DNA of 58,141 bases from a virus, in IMG/VR virus record IMGVR_UViG_3300025168_000098, positions 1 to 58,141 of that record; one strand, 5' to 3'. Each line of letters begins with the position of its first letter. The first letter of the stretch is position 1. A program made the translations under genes and the position numbers. This document shows, in pieces, positions 25,275-35,090 of this stretch. Below the pieces are notes generated by a model, which searched no databases, was not told where the DNA came from, and saw only the letters and a program-made list of their open reading frames with translations.

Positions 25275-28200
25275 TCAAGATGCTATTTTGAAGGTTGCTG
25301 AGTATGGAGTTTCACCGTGTCGGCCACCTTCTCTTTCATAATCGAAATCAACCATTCTTCCTGTGAATCTTTGAACCGAAGATTGACCAGCCCAATTCGT
25401 AGTTTCCCATTCGATATACAATAATGTTCCAGCAGAAATGTATGTCTCCATTTGTAAGATATCAACTGTCGCTGTCGCTTTCAAGAATGAACCTGTTAGG
25501 GTAAATGTTTCATCTCTAGTTCCCATATCTGTAACGTCAGGATATTCAGAATCTAAGACTGAAACCGAAGTTAAGTTTGCACTTCTCTTTGCACTAAATC
25601 CACTTGGTCTTGTGTTCAAATTACCGAACAAATTAACTGCTACATTTGTCGGTAAAACTTTGTAAACAACAGTTGCAGTTGTAGATATATTGACAGGATT
25701 TTGATTATCTTTAACTCTAAGTGTTGCCGCATATTCACCAGCAGGGAGATTAGTAATTTGTAAGGTTGAACCTGATTGAGATACATCACTTGCACCACTT
25801 ACTCCACTATTGAAAATATATGATACAATATTGATTCCTGATGTTGTTGAAACTAAGTAAGAACTAGATGCATCGAGAGTAATATCTTGACCTGCATAAA
25901 TTAGTGCTGGACTTGCTCTAAGAACACCAACAGGAAGTCCTTCTGCAACTACTACTGAGACAACAGCAGAAGCATTAGATTCATTGCCCTTATCGTCTTT
26001 GACATATGCCTTTGCAGACTTTGTTCCCGCACCTGTATATACATGAGAGACATCGTAAATTGTTGATGTCAAAGTTTGGTCTGCAACATCTATCCATCCA
26101 CTTTCAGAACCATCTCCAAAATCTATTTTTACAGATGATATTTTTCTATCTGAATCAGTAGTCGAAGCATTAATTCTGAAAGAAACTATATTTCCTATTT
26201 TTGTGTTTATTGGTGAAGTTGTATCTCCATTGAATGTGTTGCCTGTGCAAATCAATTCCGCAGTAGGTTTGATGTCATAATTAATTGACCAATTTCTGAC
26301 AATCGGAATCTTGTTCCAATCAATCGGATGATATTCAGTTTGAGTATTATCAGGAATGTAAAAATTGAATCTGATTACGAAACCATTAGCCAATGCCGTT
26401 GCTGGAAGGTTTGACAAATCCACAGTTCCGAACCCACCTAAGATGTTGAGGTCAACATTATCATATCCTGAAATCACAGTCGAAGCCTCAGTTTGAATCC
26501 CATTTTGTGTTGATGTTGGTGGCTCAAGCAAAGTTGCTGTGATATTCATCCCTTTACTCGTATCTATGTTGTTGACTTCAACATCCAATGTATTGTATCT
26601 CGCAACTCCTGAGATTTGTTGTTTCATCGAATCAACTGTAAATGGTAACATCGGTTTTGTTGGAATCTGACGGAGAGTGATTTCGTCAATTTGTAAATCG
26701 GATTGACTCATGCTCATATTGGGTCTTTGGTTGAATGCAACTCCACCTTGATTATTCACAATAGTTCCAGCACCAAGAGCAATTGAATCACCAATTTTTA
26801 TTGTCATTCCCCATACTGCATTTGCTGAGTTTATGTCTATTCCCTGTGATACTCCATCAAGAATATATTCCATTCCACCTTCGGTAAATACTGTTCTAAT
26901 AATATGACTTCCTTCGACTAAGGTTTTTGGTGTTCCATATCCATATCCATTACCAAGATTTCCCCATCCATTATTCCCACCAATTGCTGTTCCTGATGCA
27001 CCCATATTTGGGAAAACATCAGGCAATGAATTAGTCCAATTAGCAGTAAAGAAATCTGTTCCTGTTCCCCAAGTCCATATCGCAGGTCTATTGACTGTGT
27101 ATGATGGGTTATTACCTGCTTGACCATATAATTTTGTAGTGTTCTGACTAGCCAAAACTTGAACACCATTATTGACTGTTGTATTTCCATTCCAAACCGA
27201 ATAGAAACCATGACCATGAAGGAAATTGTTTGTTCCACCATGAGTCATCATAGAATGTCGCCCTGTTTTTCCGTAAGAAACTCCATTGTCAAACTCTATC
27301 ATAACCATTCTATTTTTCTGAACAGGAATGAATGCTTTTATTTGCATATCAAGCCATATTGCTGAACAACCAATTTCAGTTAAACCTATTTTATTTGATT
27401 CTTGTCTCGACATTAATTTGTCTGTTGCCGCACCCACGTTCCACCCCTTAGTGCTTGCATCCTCAAATAGAGATGGAGAATATGCTGTTCTAGTTCCAAC
27501 TCTTGCCTGTGCTGGGTATGGTCTGTTTCTTCCATAAGCCCAGCCGTTAGGCTTGGTAAAATCCCATCCATGACGGCCATTGAAAGAATCAATATAAGAC
27601 CAAAATGGAACATTAATTCCTCTAAAACTCCATCTTGCATTTGGTGAACCATTTAGTGTATGTGCAGTATTTACAAAACCTACATCGGGAGTTGGCACAA
27701 AACTACCTGTCGAAACAGACCCCGAAGATGAATAATAAAACTTGGCTAAATCCCAACCTATCGGTGGGGGTATTCTTAGAACTCCACCACCCACACTTGA
27801 CATTGTTGGTGCAGTAGCAAATGTATCATCTGTATCAGCCCGTATTGAGATGCTTCTAGCCACGAAATTAGTGGAGTCAGTATAGACACCTTCTGCATCG
27901 GGTTGTTGAGCCTTGTATAGTGTTGGTCGGGCTGGATATGTAGAGTCTGTTGAAGCACCGCTTGGAGATGTTGAATCAGGTTGTGAAAGACCTGCTACGA
28001 AACCTGTTGATGTTCCTTGAACTAAGTTTTCTGTTCTCCACGATTCTGTGATTCCATACAGATTCAATCCGTTAGAACCGGATTGCATTTCTGCACCACC
28101 CATTCTTCCTTGACAAGCATATCCTGATGTTGCATATATTGCCTGACCACTTCCGCCAAAGATACCATGCCCTACTCTTATTGTTAATGTTTGATATGTT

Positions 28201-29936
28201 GTTCGACCTAAAATTGAGACTCCATTAACAACAACATCTGATACCGAATCGAGAATCCACCATCCATTATGATTTAGGTCATTTCCATTGTTAGTTCCCG
28301 AACCTGCATTTTGCCAACCATCCTCATCTAATGCACTCCATCTTGTATCAGGATTGTTTGTTGCTGTTCCTAATTTACCACCAATTCCTGTCATATAAAC
28401 GGGCATACCATGAGCCCCAACAAAATAATGAGAAGTTGTAGATTCAAGATAAACTGTTAATGTTCCATTTGCTGATTTGGTGATTCCAAATATTTCGACC
28501 CTGACAGGATTTGGCCTGACTAAAAATTGTCTAGGATTTACTATGTCAGTTGTTGTTGCTGGAATCGGCTGGGATGCAACAATCAAAGGCCAATTTGTAT
28601 GCTCTAATTCGTTTACTGACATATCATAATTATTACCTTGAGAAGCCGGACAAAATGGTGGCTGAACAAAGTCAAACATTGGGTAAATCTGAGCATCACA
28701 ATCATGTGCTACGGGTTGAGAATTACCATATCCATTTTTACCATCCCAAACTGCATACAATGTCGAAGAATTGACACCGCCAATTGTTCTTTCTGAATCG
28801 TAAATATATGGAATTATTGTTCCACCATCATTGAGTGTATAAGTTCCATCTTTTAGAAAACAAGCAAGAGCCATTCTCATTCTGTATTTTGGATTAATTG
28901 CCGCCGCAGAATCTAAAGAAGTATCTGCATTTGAATACCCCATTGTTTGTTGTTTTGTTCCACCAACTGACTTGACTGTGTGTGCTGTTGAATTGGCTGT
29001 AAATGTTTCATTTTTGTATAATGACCAAGCACCAACTGCACCTGTTAAATGGTCGCCTGAATATCCCACTTCTTTGTATTTCACACCATCCGAGCCTGTT
29101 GGTTTTGAATTGTATCTTGTTATGCCTTGAAGTTCATATCCATAGAACTTGGCATCCCTATTATTTCTTGGTAAAGAAAACCCAACAGAAGCATTTGGTA
29201 TTCTTTTGTCAAATTGATTATTATCTAACATCATAGGCATGAAAACGGTTGCTCTAACTTTGTGTTGATTTCCATATAAATCTGATACTTTATTTAGACC
29301 CGAAGAACTTAATCTTGGGTCTGCATTCATCAATGGATTTACTGCTGAACTTGCTACACTTCTTCCAATCAAACCATGTGGTAGGAATGCTGGTTTTGTT
29401 CCATCTTTACTTGGTGTTCCTATATGCCTGTAAGTATCTAACATTTCAGCAAACTCTTGAACTGTCATAAATACCATCGAAGGAGTATGGTCTAATTCTG
29501 CTAATGGTGAACCTGCTTTATTCAGACTTCCAGCCTGAGAACTGACACCATATAATGCGGCGTTTCCAGCCGCAGTATTAGGGGCTGATGGGGCTATCAA
29601 CATAAAGTTGTAAGAAGCGATTCCACCGTAGTTGATTTCTACAAGTGGTGTATGTGTTCCTGAACCTGAGATTGTAAGGGTGTAAGTTCCTGATGTTGTA
29701 GTGCCGTCATCATCAATGACTTCGACTCTTACGCCAGCAGTATTTGACTCATCATTTAGACCACCTTCATCGGCTGGTGTTTTACTTCCAAAATTAGTTT
29801 TGAAAAGAACGGGGTCAACTGAGATTCCGCCTAATCCATCATTCTTGATATAGACAGGAAACCATCTTTGTAATTCTACTAATCCGTTACCCATTCTTGA
29901 AAATGGTTTTGTTATATCTTGTTTGATTGTAGCCAT
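25275..29936 (-). CDS. Giant tail adhesin-like protein with PKD-type domains
   Basis: 1553 aa, second largest feature of the virion module after none; it follows the tape measure with a 1-nt overlap. Long beta-rich repeats, Gly/Asn/Ser/Trp-rich. A region near 850-1120 has lectin-like strands with HGGTNNF and EYILDG. About 1215-1320 is a PKD-like domain (KIDFGDGSESGW, VSHVYTGAGTKS), followed by a second (1320-1418, LDASSSYL). The C-terminal 130 aa (IEWETTNWAGQSSVQRF) may anchor to the tail. Expected to bind host surface glycans or S-layer. No peptidase motif seen. Confidence 0.75.
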   Translation of the reverse strand: MATIKQDITKPFSRMGNGLVELQRWFPVYIKNDGLGGISVDPVLFKTNFGSKTPADEGGLNDESNTAGVRVEVIDDDGTTTSGTYTLTISGSGTHTPLVEINYGGIASYNFMLIAPSAPNTAAGNAALYGVSSQAGSLNKAGSPLAELDHTPSMVFMTVQEFAEMLDTYRHIGTPSKDGTKPAFLPHGLIGRSVASSAVNPLMNADPRLSSSGLNKVSDLYGNQHKVRATVFMPMMLDNNQFDKRIPNASVGFSLPRNNRDAKFYGYELQGITRYNSKPTGSDGVKYKEVGYSGDHLTGAVGAWSLYKNETFTANSTAHTVKSVGGTKQQTMGYSNADTSLDSAAAINPKYRMRMALACFLKDGTYTLNDGGTIIPYIYDSERTIGGVNSSTLYAVWDGKNGYGNSQPVAHDCDAQIYPMFDFVQPPFCPASQGNNYDMSVNELEHTNWPLIVASQPIPATTTDIVNPRQFLVRPNPVRVEIFGITKSANGTLTVYLESTTSHYFVGAHGMPVYMTGIGGKLGTATNNPDTRWSALDEDGWQNAGSGTNNGNDLNHNGWWILDSVSDVVVNGVSILGRTTYQTLTIRVGHGIFGGSGQAIYATSGYACQGRMGGAEMQSGSNGLNLYGITESWRTENLVQGTSTGFVAGLSQPDSTSPSGASTDSTYPARPTLYKAQQPDAEGVYTDSTNFVARSISIRADTDDTFATAPTMSSVGGGVLRIPPPIGWDLAKFYYSSSGSVSTGSFVPTPDVGFVNTAHTLNGSPNARWSFRGINVPFWSYIDSFNGRHGWDFTKPNGWAYGRNRPYPAQARVGTRTAYSPSLFEDASTKGWNVGAATDKLMSRQESNKIGLTEIGCSAIWLDMQIKAFIPVQKNRMVMIEFDNGVSYGKTGRHSMMTHGGTNNFLHGHGFYSVWNGNTTVNNGVQVLASQNTTKLYGQAGNNPSYTVNRPAIWTWGTGTDFFTANWTNSLPDVFPNMGASGTAIGGNNGWGNLGNGYGYGTPKTLVEGSHIIRTVFTEGGMEYILDGVSQGIDINSANAVWGMTIKIGDSIALGAGTIVNNQGGVAFNQRPNMSMSQSDLQIDEITLRQIPTKPMLPFTVDSMKQQISGVARYNTLDVEVNNIDTSKGMNITATLLEPPTSTQNGIQTEASTVISGYDNVDLNILGGFGTVDLSNLPATALANGFVIRFNFYIPDNTQTEYHPIDWNKIPIVRNWSINYDIKPTAELICTGNTFNGDTTSPINTKIGNIVSFRINASTTDSDRKISSVKIDFGDGSESGWIDVADQTLTSTIYDVSHVYTGAGTKSAKAYVKDDKGNESNASAVVSVVVAEGLPVGVLRASPALIYAGQDITLDASSSYLVSTTSGINIVSYIFNSGVSGASDVSQSGSTLQITNLPAGEYAATLRVKDNQNPVNISTTATVVYKVLPTNVAVNLFGNLNTRPSGFSAKRSANLTSVSVLDSEYPDVTDMGTRDETFTLTGSFLKATATVDILQMETYISAGTLLYIEWETTNWAGQSSVQRFTGRMVDFDYEREGGRHGETPYSATFKIAS

Positions 29937-32215
29937 TAGAATACACCCCTTGCCCCTCTATATGATTGCTTGACGATTTTAGGCATTTCTGCACTAATTA
30001 TAGACCGAACATCACCTGCTGTCATACTTCCCCCGCCATTGATAGTTATACTCTCAAAATTGAGGGTTAATCCACTATTCGATTGAGAACCCGTATTCAT
30101 GCTTGATTTGCTTGTTAATGTCATATCGTATTTGTCAAGTGGAACAAGTGCTTCTCGACCTGCTTCACCGAAGATTCCGACTGACGGAGATTCTGCAACT
30201 CCGCCCCTGTGATTTGATAACAAACCACCTTCGGGAATACCCAACGCTGAATTGATTTCTTTACCAACTTCATTTGCTTCACCACCAGCACCTACTGAGA
30301 ATCCAACTGCCGCACCACCTATTGCACCTGCTGTTGTTCCAACAACAGGAATGACCGAACCAGCCGCACCACCGACCATAGCACCTGTAATTGCACCCTC
30401 AACGCCTCTCAATAGAGCCGTTCCAATAGCACTTTTTTCTAGCCGATTCATAGCACCAACAATTAAATCTAATATATCGAAAACAGGTTTAAGAATACCC
30501 CCAAGTATTTTCATTGTTTGACCAAATGCAGTAATGAATGGAACTGCTAATTCAAAGGCAACCATAGCCCTATCTACGAACTCAGGTAATTGTGCAATTA
30601 ATGGTAAAATCTCAGTCTGAATTGCATCTCTCAAAACAGTCCATTGGTCAGTATTTTCTCTTAATACTTCTGACACTCGGATTAGTGAGTTCGCAATCTT
30701 ACCATCATTAGCATCTGCAAGACCAATTAATTCAGCAAATAATCCACCAATTACAATTCTTGTTTCTTCAAAGGATGAAGCAACAACTTTCAGTTGGAAA
30801 TCAGAAGTCGTTTTCATGGTTTGTAAATATCTTTGAGCCGCACCATCTGCGTCATTTGTAATATCAACTAAGTCTAAGAATCCTTCACGTTGACCCTGTA
30901 AAGCCATGATAGCAGTTCCACCACGAACTGAGAATATTTCTAACACTTCTGCTGTTGTTGCACCAGCCGCTTCTAACTGATTAATTACATCAACTAAAGA
31001 TGTCAAACCCATAGTCTGAGATTGCACGACATCTTTGTTTGCTGAGAATTGTTTTTCCTGTTCTTTCAGGCTATCTGTAAACTTCTTATTTTGTCTTTGA
31101 GCAAGCCTTTGTTCAAGTGCAACTGATGCTTGTTCAACAGCCAAACTTTTGTTAGCCATTTCTAATTTTTCAATTCTTTTTATTTCAGTCTCAGATAATT
31201 CCCTTCCTTGACGTTCAGCCCTTGCTCTAATCTGCATTATTGCGAGAGAATTAGATTGTTGTTCAATTGACAAATCTTCTAGTTTTCCATTCAGAATGTC
31301 AAGTGCAAATGATGCTCTTTCAACATCAACTTTAGTCTGAGTAATTGTTGCTGAAACTGCTCTTAATGCTGTGTCAGCCGCTTGACCAGCAGGGGTCAAA
31401 GTTAGGAAGTTCAATCCGAGTCTATCCATAACTCTTCTAGCATCATCTGTTGGACTCAACAACTTGTTAATTGACATTCTCAATCCTGTTCCAGCGATTG
31501 TTCCCTGCAAACCTGCATCTCCTAATGCACCAATTGCCGCCGCCATTTCCTCAATAGAAAGTCCAGCCGCATTTGCTGTTGGGGCAAGAAACTTCATTGA
31601 CATTCCAAGAGATTGTAAGTCTGTAAATGATGATGTCATAGTAGCAACAAAAACATCCATTACTCTATCCATTTCTGAAATCTCAAGACCCATACCTTTC
31701 ACAGAAGAAATTACAATCCCAGCCGCAGTTTCAACATCAACTCCACCAACTACTGAGAAGCCAACAAGACTCTTGATTGCACCTTCTGTTGAAGTTCCTA
31801 ATTCATCCATACTAAGACCTGCTAGAGCAAGCACGTTACCTGCCTGTGCTACCTGTGTAGCAGTAGCAGAAGATTGCTTTGCTATGTCTCTTATTACAGT
31901 CTCAAGACCATCCATATTTTCATTGAGTTCTCCTGTGATTTCACTTGTTTCACCAAGAGTTGCACCCATCCTTGTCATAGCAACTTCAAACTCTAAAAAT
32001 GTTCCAATTGATTTCTTGATAAACATCCCTGTGATTGCCGCACCTAATGTTACTGCCGCAACCCCAGCGACAGCCATAGATTTACTCATTGATTTCAATG
32101 AACTTGATATTGAGTTACCTGCTGATTCGGTTGAACCTGCCGCCGCCGCCATAGCCGCTTGTAATTGCTTTGAATTACCCTCAATAACTACTGACATTTT
32201 TACATCTTTAGCCAT
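29936..32215 (-). CDS. Tail tape measure protein
   Basis: 759 aa. Start MAKDVKMSVVIEG; hydrophobic segment about 45-68; then the conserved TP901-type core with VAMTRMGATLGETSE, QVAQAGNVLALAGLS and SIEEMAAAIGALGDAGLQG. Coiled coil about 285-380 and hydrophobic glycine-rich stretches near 610-650. Length predicts a tail of roughly 110 nm by the usual 1.5 A per residue rule, if fully helical. It lies directly after the frameshifted tail chaperone, as in lambda-like viruses. Confidence 0.9.
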   Translation of the reverse strand: MAKDVKMSVVIEGNSKQLQAAMAAAAGSTESAGNSISSSLKSMSKSMAVAGVAAVTLGAAITGMFIKKSIGTFLEFEVAMTRMGATLGETSEITGELNENMDGLETVIRDIAKQSSATATQVAQAGNVLALAGLSMDELGTSTEGAIKSLVGFSVVGGVDVETAAGIVISSVKGMGLEISEMDRVMDVFVATMTSSFTDLQSLGMSMKFLAPTANAAGLSIEEMAAAIGALGDAGLQGTIAGTGLRMSINKLLSPTDDARRVMDRLGLNFLTLTPAGQAADTALRAVSATITQTKVDVERASFALDILNGKLEDLSIEQQSNSLAIMQIRARAERQGRELSETEIKRIEKLEMANKSLAVEQASVALEQRLAQRQNKKFTDSLKEQEKQFSANKDVVQSQTMGLTSLVDVINQLEAAGATTAEVLEIFSVRGGTAIMALQGQREGFLDLVDITNDADGAAQRYLQTMKTTSDFQLKVVASSFEETRIVIGGLFAELIGLADANDGKIANSLIRVSEVLRENTDQWTVLRDAIQTEILPLIAQLPEFVDRAMVAFELAVPFITAFGQTMKILGGILKPVFDILDLIVGAMNRLEKSAIGTALLRGVEGAITGAMVGGAAGSVIPVVGTTAGAIGGAAVGFSVGAGGEANEVGKEINSALGIPEGGLLSNHRGGVAESPSVGIFGEAGREALVPLDKYDMTLTSKSSMNTGSQSNSGLTLNFESITINGGGSMTAGDVRSIISAEMPKIVKQSYRGARGVF

Positions 32216-32219
32216 CTAT

Positions 32220-32395
32220 TCACCTACCTTTTTGTCTCTCATATTGTCGCCTGACCTTTTCTGCAAAGGCCGACCAAAGAAACATAGAATCTCTTGGGTC
32301 TAGTTGTCGCCACTCTTGAGGGGTTATTCCGGTTTCGGTCAATATCTGAAAAAGAAATTGCCCTTCGTCTGTTTTGGAGTAATCTATTACTTTCC
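32220..32395 (-). CDS. Tail chaperone extension (gpT-like), reached by -1 frameshift
   Basis: The frame entered by a -1 slip on G GGA AAG (32390-32396) continues VIDYSKTDEGQFLFQ and then WRQLDPRDSMFLWSAFAEKV to a TGA at 32220-32222, five bases before the tape measure start. There is no start codon of its own in a suitable place. About 57 residues, including the WRxLDPR...FLW pattern common in gpT-like parts. It is made only as a fusion to the 32387-32719 product. Confidence 0.8.
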
Positions 32396-32719
32396 CAAAG
32401 CACCGTTTTGGCCTGTTCCAACGGCTTCTGTAACTCTTGTTGCCAACTCTCCAAGTAATTGCATTGGAAGTAATCTAAACTTGTTCCATGTAAGTGTAGA
32501 ATCGCATTTGGATAACATCTCAAAGACGGTTCGTAATCCAAGTAATTCGTTTCTATCATCACCTGATAATCTTGCGATTTCCGGTTCTGATTTGAGAACT
32601 TGAAACTCGGATGCTGAAAGTGGTTTGGCTTGGAGAATATCTTCTGATAATCCAAGTCCTGATACATCAACATCAATCGGGTTGTTTGCTTGTTCAATTG
32701 CGTTATCCAGCCATGACAT
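32387..32719 (-). CDS. Tail assembly chaperone (gpG-like)
   Basis: 110 aa, starting MSWLDNAIEQ. It ends Leu-Gly-Lys-stop, and the last two codons form the slippery heptamer. Position between tail tube and tape measure and the frameshift identify it as the lambda gpG equivalent. Start uses a short leader with GAGGCGA as ribosome site; the class A element lies 36 nt upstream, so this transcript is leadered. Confidence 0.8.
   Translation of the reverse strand: MSWLDNAIEQANNPIDVDVSGLGLSEDILQAKPLSASEFQVLKSEPEIARLSGDDRNELLGLRTVFEMLSKCDSTLTWNKFRLLPMQLLGELATRVTEAVGTGQNGALGK
32390..32396 (-). promoter_or_regulatory. Programmed -1 frameshift slip site G GGA AAG
   Basis: Same heptamer as phage lambda gpG-gpT, placed immediately before the zero-frame TAA. 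Confidence 0.8.
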
Positions 32720-32754
32720 ATTTTTCGCCTCTTATTATTACTAATAGCCGAGTT

Positions 32755-32771
32755 CCCACCGTTATGAATGA
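32755..32771 (-). promoter_or_regulatory. Class A promoter, leadered, for tail chaperone
   Basis: Minus strand TTCATTCATAACGGTGGG. No ATG at 17-18 nt; the start is 36 nt away and has a ribosome site, as at 52385. Confidence 0.65.
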
Positions 32772-32786
32772 AGTGGTATTTGATGC

Positions 32787-33188
32787 TCAAGTGGCTCTTG
32801 ACCAATTCAAACCCTCAAAAGAAGCATTAATCATTAAAGCACCTTCTGAACCTGCTTCTAATCCTTCAATTGACATATCTGTGAATACACAAGTTAAAGC
32901 CGAGTATTTATGCGTAGCAGAACCACTACCTGTTGCTTCAAACTCAATGTTAAACTCAGCATCAGTATTGAAGTAAGTATAGAGTGTATTATCGGTTATT
33001 CCCCAAGCAGATTTCAATGTGCCTGATACAGATTTCAATCCTCTTGTATTTGCTGTTGCTGTATTACCGCCAAGAGTAACATATTTTCCTGTTGCTGTTG
33101 CTAGTGATAAATCACCACTAACAAACCCTACTATACTTCCTGAAACTGTTATCTTGCCTGTTACACCTGTGAATGCGTGAACTGCCAT
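32787..33188 (-). CDS. Tail tube (major tail) protein
   Basis: 133 aa starting MAVHAFTG. Beta-rich, with GKITVSGSIVGFVSGDLS, NTRGLKSVSGTLKSAWG and a C-terminal GLEAGSEGALMINASFEGLNW. Size and place, just before the tail chaperone, fit a gpV/tail-tube protein. No Ig-like extension. Confidence 0.75.
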   Translation of the reverse strand: MAVHAFTGVTGKITVSGSIVGFVSGDLSLATATGKYVTLGGNTATANTRGLKSVSGTLKSAWGITDNTLYTYFNTDAEFNIEFEATGSGSATHKYSALTCVFTDMSIEGLEAGSEGALMINASFEGLNWSRAT

Positions 33189-33214
33189 ATCCAAACCCTC
33201 TTCTTATGGGGCTA

Positions 33215-33550
33215 TTAACTGTCTCGCCTAGATTGTTTGTATTTCCGCTTTGCTTCACGTTCTTTTTCTAATTTCTCAATCAGAATCTTTGGTTTGACTT
33301 TTCCATCTTTCGGGTCTTTCTGAAAATATCCAGCCCTTCTACCATCCTGTCTTTCTGCCTCACATAAATCACATCTATGTTCAGAATCTTTAGTGTGTTT
33401 TTCAGCACCCATTCTTTGTAGTTCAGAAACGAATCTCAAACGTGAATCTCCCTGTGGAAAATCAACAGGAATTATACATCTGAGATTGTGATGTTCGCAG
33501 ACACATCTCCATTTATGACCGCAGGTAATTGCTTTGTTTTTCTTACTCAC
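33215..33550 (-). CDS. Cys/His-rich zinc-binding protein
   Basis: 111 aa from a GTG start that overlaps the glycosyltransferase end region. Cys/His groups: CGHKWRCVCEHHNLRC near 10-25 and HRCDLCEAE near 58-66. C-terminal third is very basic (Lys/Arg/Glu). Possibly two zinc fingers plus a nucleic-acid-binding tail. Role in the tail module unclear. Confidence 0.65.
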   Translation of the reverse strand: MSKKNKAITCGHKWRCVCEHHNLRCIIPVDFPQGDSRLRFVSELQRMGAEKHTKDSEHRCDLCEAERQDGRRAGYFQKDPKDGKVKPKILIEKLEKEREAKRKYKQSRRDS

Positions 33551-33551
33551 T

Positions 33552-34913
33552 TTATCGCCTCATTCCCATTGTTGAATGTTTACCAAGTGGGTGTTTAGTA
33601 TTGGCGGCTTTAGATAGTATTTTTTCTGTTTGGTCAACTATGATTTCCCAATCAAGATTTTCAATTGCGAAATCTCTTGCATTTCTTCCAAGTTCTTTTC
33701 TTAAATCTTCATTTTCATATGATTGAATCATTGCAGATTTCAAAGCATCAACATCCACCAATCCCATATTGACTGACCACTTTCCACCGCAAATCGAAGT
33801 GATACATTTCACCAACCATCCCCTGTTGGCTTCAACATATGATTTTCCTTCCGCTAGGATTCCGCCTGTCAATTCTGAACCTGTGCTATTATCAGGAAGT
33901 ATGATTGGGATTCCACATGACATTGCTTCTGCACTTGGAACTCCAAAACCTTCTCCACCTGTTGCTAAAACATGAACATCTGAGATACCATAGACAAGTG
34001 CTAATTCTTCTCTTGATAATCCCATCAATGGATTGTTGCCTTTGTCTGTAAATCTGACATTATTTGTTAATCCCATTTGATTCAAAGTTAATGGTAAATC
34101 CCAACCCCCCATTCCCATCGTATCTGATGCATCACCACAATGAATTAGAAGTCCAACAGAATCAGGGTCATCTACTTCATCGAGAAACTTTCTGAATGCT
34201 TCTAATAATCTTGGGATTTGTTTTCGATTTGTATTTCTTCCAACTGAACAAAAAATGTAATCCCAATGCGATATTCCCCACATCTGCTTAGTCTCTTCCT
34301 TTTTCTTTTCCGATATAGGGGCAAATACAGACGTTTCTACGCCATGTAGCAGTATATCCCCCTCATTCCCCCGATAACGGTCTAGCATAGCATCCCTGAG
34401 CGTCTTATCGGCATTCCCAGCACTACTGTATTCATTCACAAAGTCAGAAAATACAGATTTTCCAAAATTAGCCATCCAAAGTGGAGTATGAAGCATTTTC
34501 AAAACATCCTTCCAAGCATATGAAATTGGATATCCATCTATCGGCATATATGCAATATATGGAACATTCATTTTATTGGTGCTGACAACAGATGAACCAA
34601 TGTAAAATGGGTCATTCAATGTCAGATATAAATCGGGTTGTAATCTAGCCAAATGATATTCTAAAACAGTTGGGCTGTGGTCGCCACTTAATCTCTCAGC
34701 ACCATATCCTGAAATCCCAGCATGAACTAAAGTCCAACCTTCTTCATGTTTGAAATCTTCACCATTGTAATCCCATCCGATTATGAAAACTTCATGTCCT
34801 CTTTCAACTAATCGTTTGCAGATTTCTCTAGTTACAGTTCCATATCCTGTTGGTCGAGTTGGTTGCTCAGAACCCCACAGGATTCTCAATTTCTTTGACT
34901 TCGCTTTAGCCAT
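33552..34913 (-). CDS. Glycosyltransferase, GT-B fold, group 1 (GT4-like)
   Basis: 453 aa. N-terminal acceptor domain begins RILWGSEQPTRPTGYG; donor domain has VGRNTNRKQIPRLLEAF at 224-240 and the E321...E329 signature (GGEGFGVPSAEAMSCGIP). No signal peptide, so cytosolic. It sits inside the tail module but has its own class A promoter. It could glycosylate virion proteins or modify host surface sugars to exclude other viruses. Confidence 0.9.
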   Translation of the reverse strand: MAKAKSKKLRILWGSEQPTRPTGYGTVTREICKRLVERGHEVFIIGWDYNGEDFKHEEGWTLVHAGISGYGAERLSGDHSPTVLEYHLARLQPDLYLTLNDPFYIGSSVVSTNKMNVPYIAYMPIDGYPISYAWKDVLKMLHTPLWMANFGKSVFSDFVNEYSSAGNADKTLRDAMLDRYRGNEGDILLHGVETSVFAPISEKKKEETKQMWGISHWDYIFCSVGRNTNRKQIPRLLEAFRKFLDEVDDPDSVGLLIHCGDASDTMGMGGWDLPLTLNQMGLTNNVRFTDKGNNPLMGLSREELALVYGISDVHVLATGGEGFGVPSAEAMSCGIPIILPDNSTGSELTGGILAEGKSYVEANRGWLVKCITSICGGKWSVNMGLVDVDALKSAMIQSYENEDLRKELGRNARDFAIENLDWEIIVDQTEKILSKAANTKHPLGKHSTMGMRR

Positions 34914-34930
34914 AGATAATGGTCGGAAAT

Positions 34931-34947
34931 CCCACCGTTATGAACAG
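34931..34947 (-). promoter_or_regulatory. Class A promoter for the glycosyltransferase
   Basis: Minus strand TCTGTTCATAACGGTGGG, 18 nt before ATG 34913. Confidence 0.75.
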
Positions 34948-34956
34948 ACTCTAATT

Positions 34957-35088
34957 TTACATTCTAACAGTTGTTCTACCTAACTTGTAAAAGAAGTAAT
35001 AATGGTCTATTTCTTCTTCTGTTAATCCTGAACCTGCATACTCAGTAATAACCATTTCTTCAAACTCTTTTCTTGTCAATTGTCTCAT
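34957..35088 (-). CDS. 43-aa small protein
   Basis: Starts MRQLTRKEFEEMVITEYAGS. ATG lies 2 nt after the upstream stop, with AGGGGG as ribosome site. Helical, Tyr/Phe-rich (HYYFFYKLG). Coupled to the DUF4258-like gene; it could be its partner. Function unknown. Confidence 0.6.
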   Translation of the reverse strand: MRQLTRKEFEEMVITEYAGSGLTEEEIDHYYFFYKLGRTTVRM

Positions 35089-35090
35089 GT

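Noticed and set aside
25283-29236. Several 60-110 aa ORFs on both strands inside the giant tail gene
   Set aside because: No ribosome site or promoter, low-complexity composition; shadows of the 1553-aa frame.
31464-32303. 279-aa plus-strand ORF
   Set aside because: Mirror frame of the tape measure protein, Ile/Pro/Ala/Thr-rich, no start signals.
32239-32805. 188-aa minus-strand ORF across the tail chaperone
   Set aside because: It is the third frame, starts in the tail tube gene, crosses the promoter at 32755, and is not the -1 frame used by the slip site.
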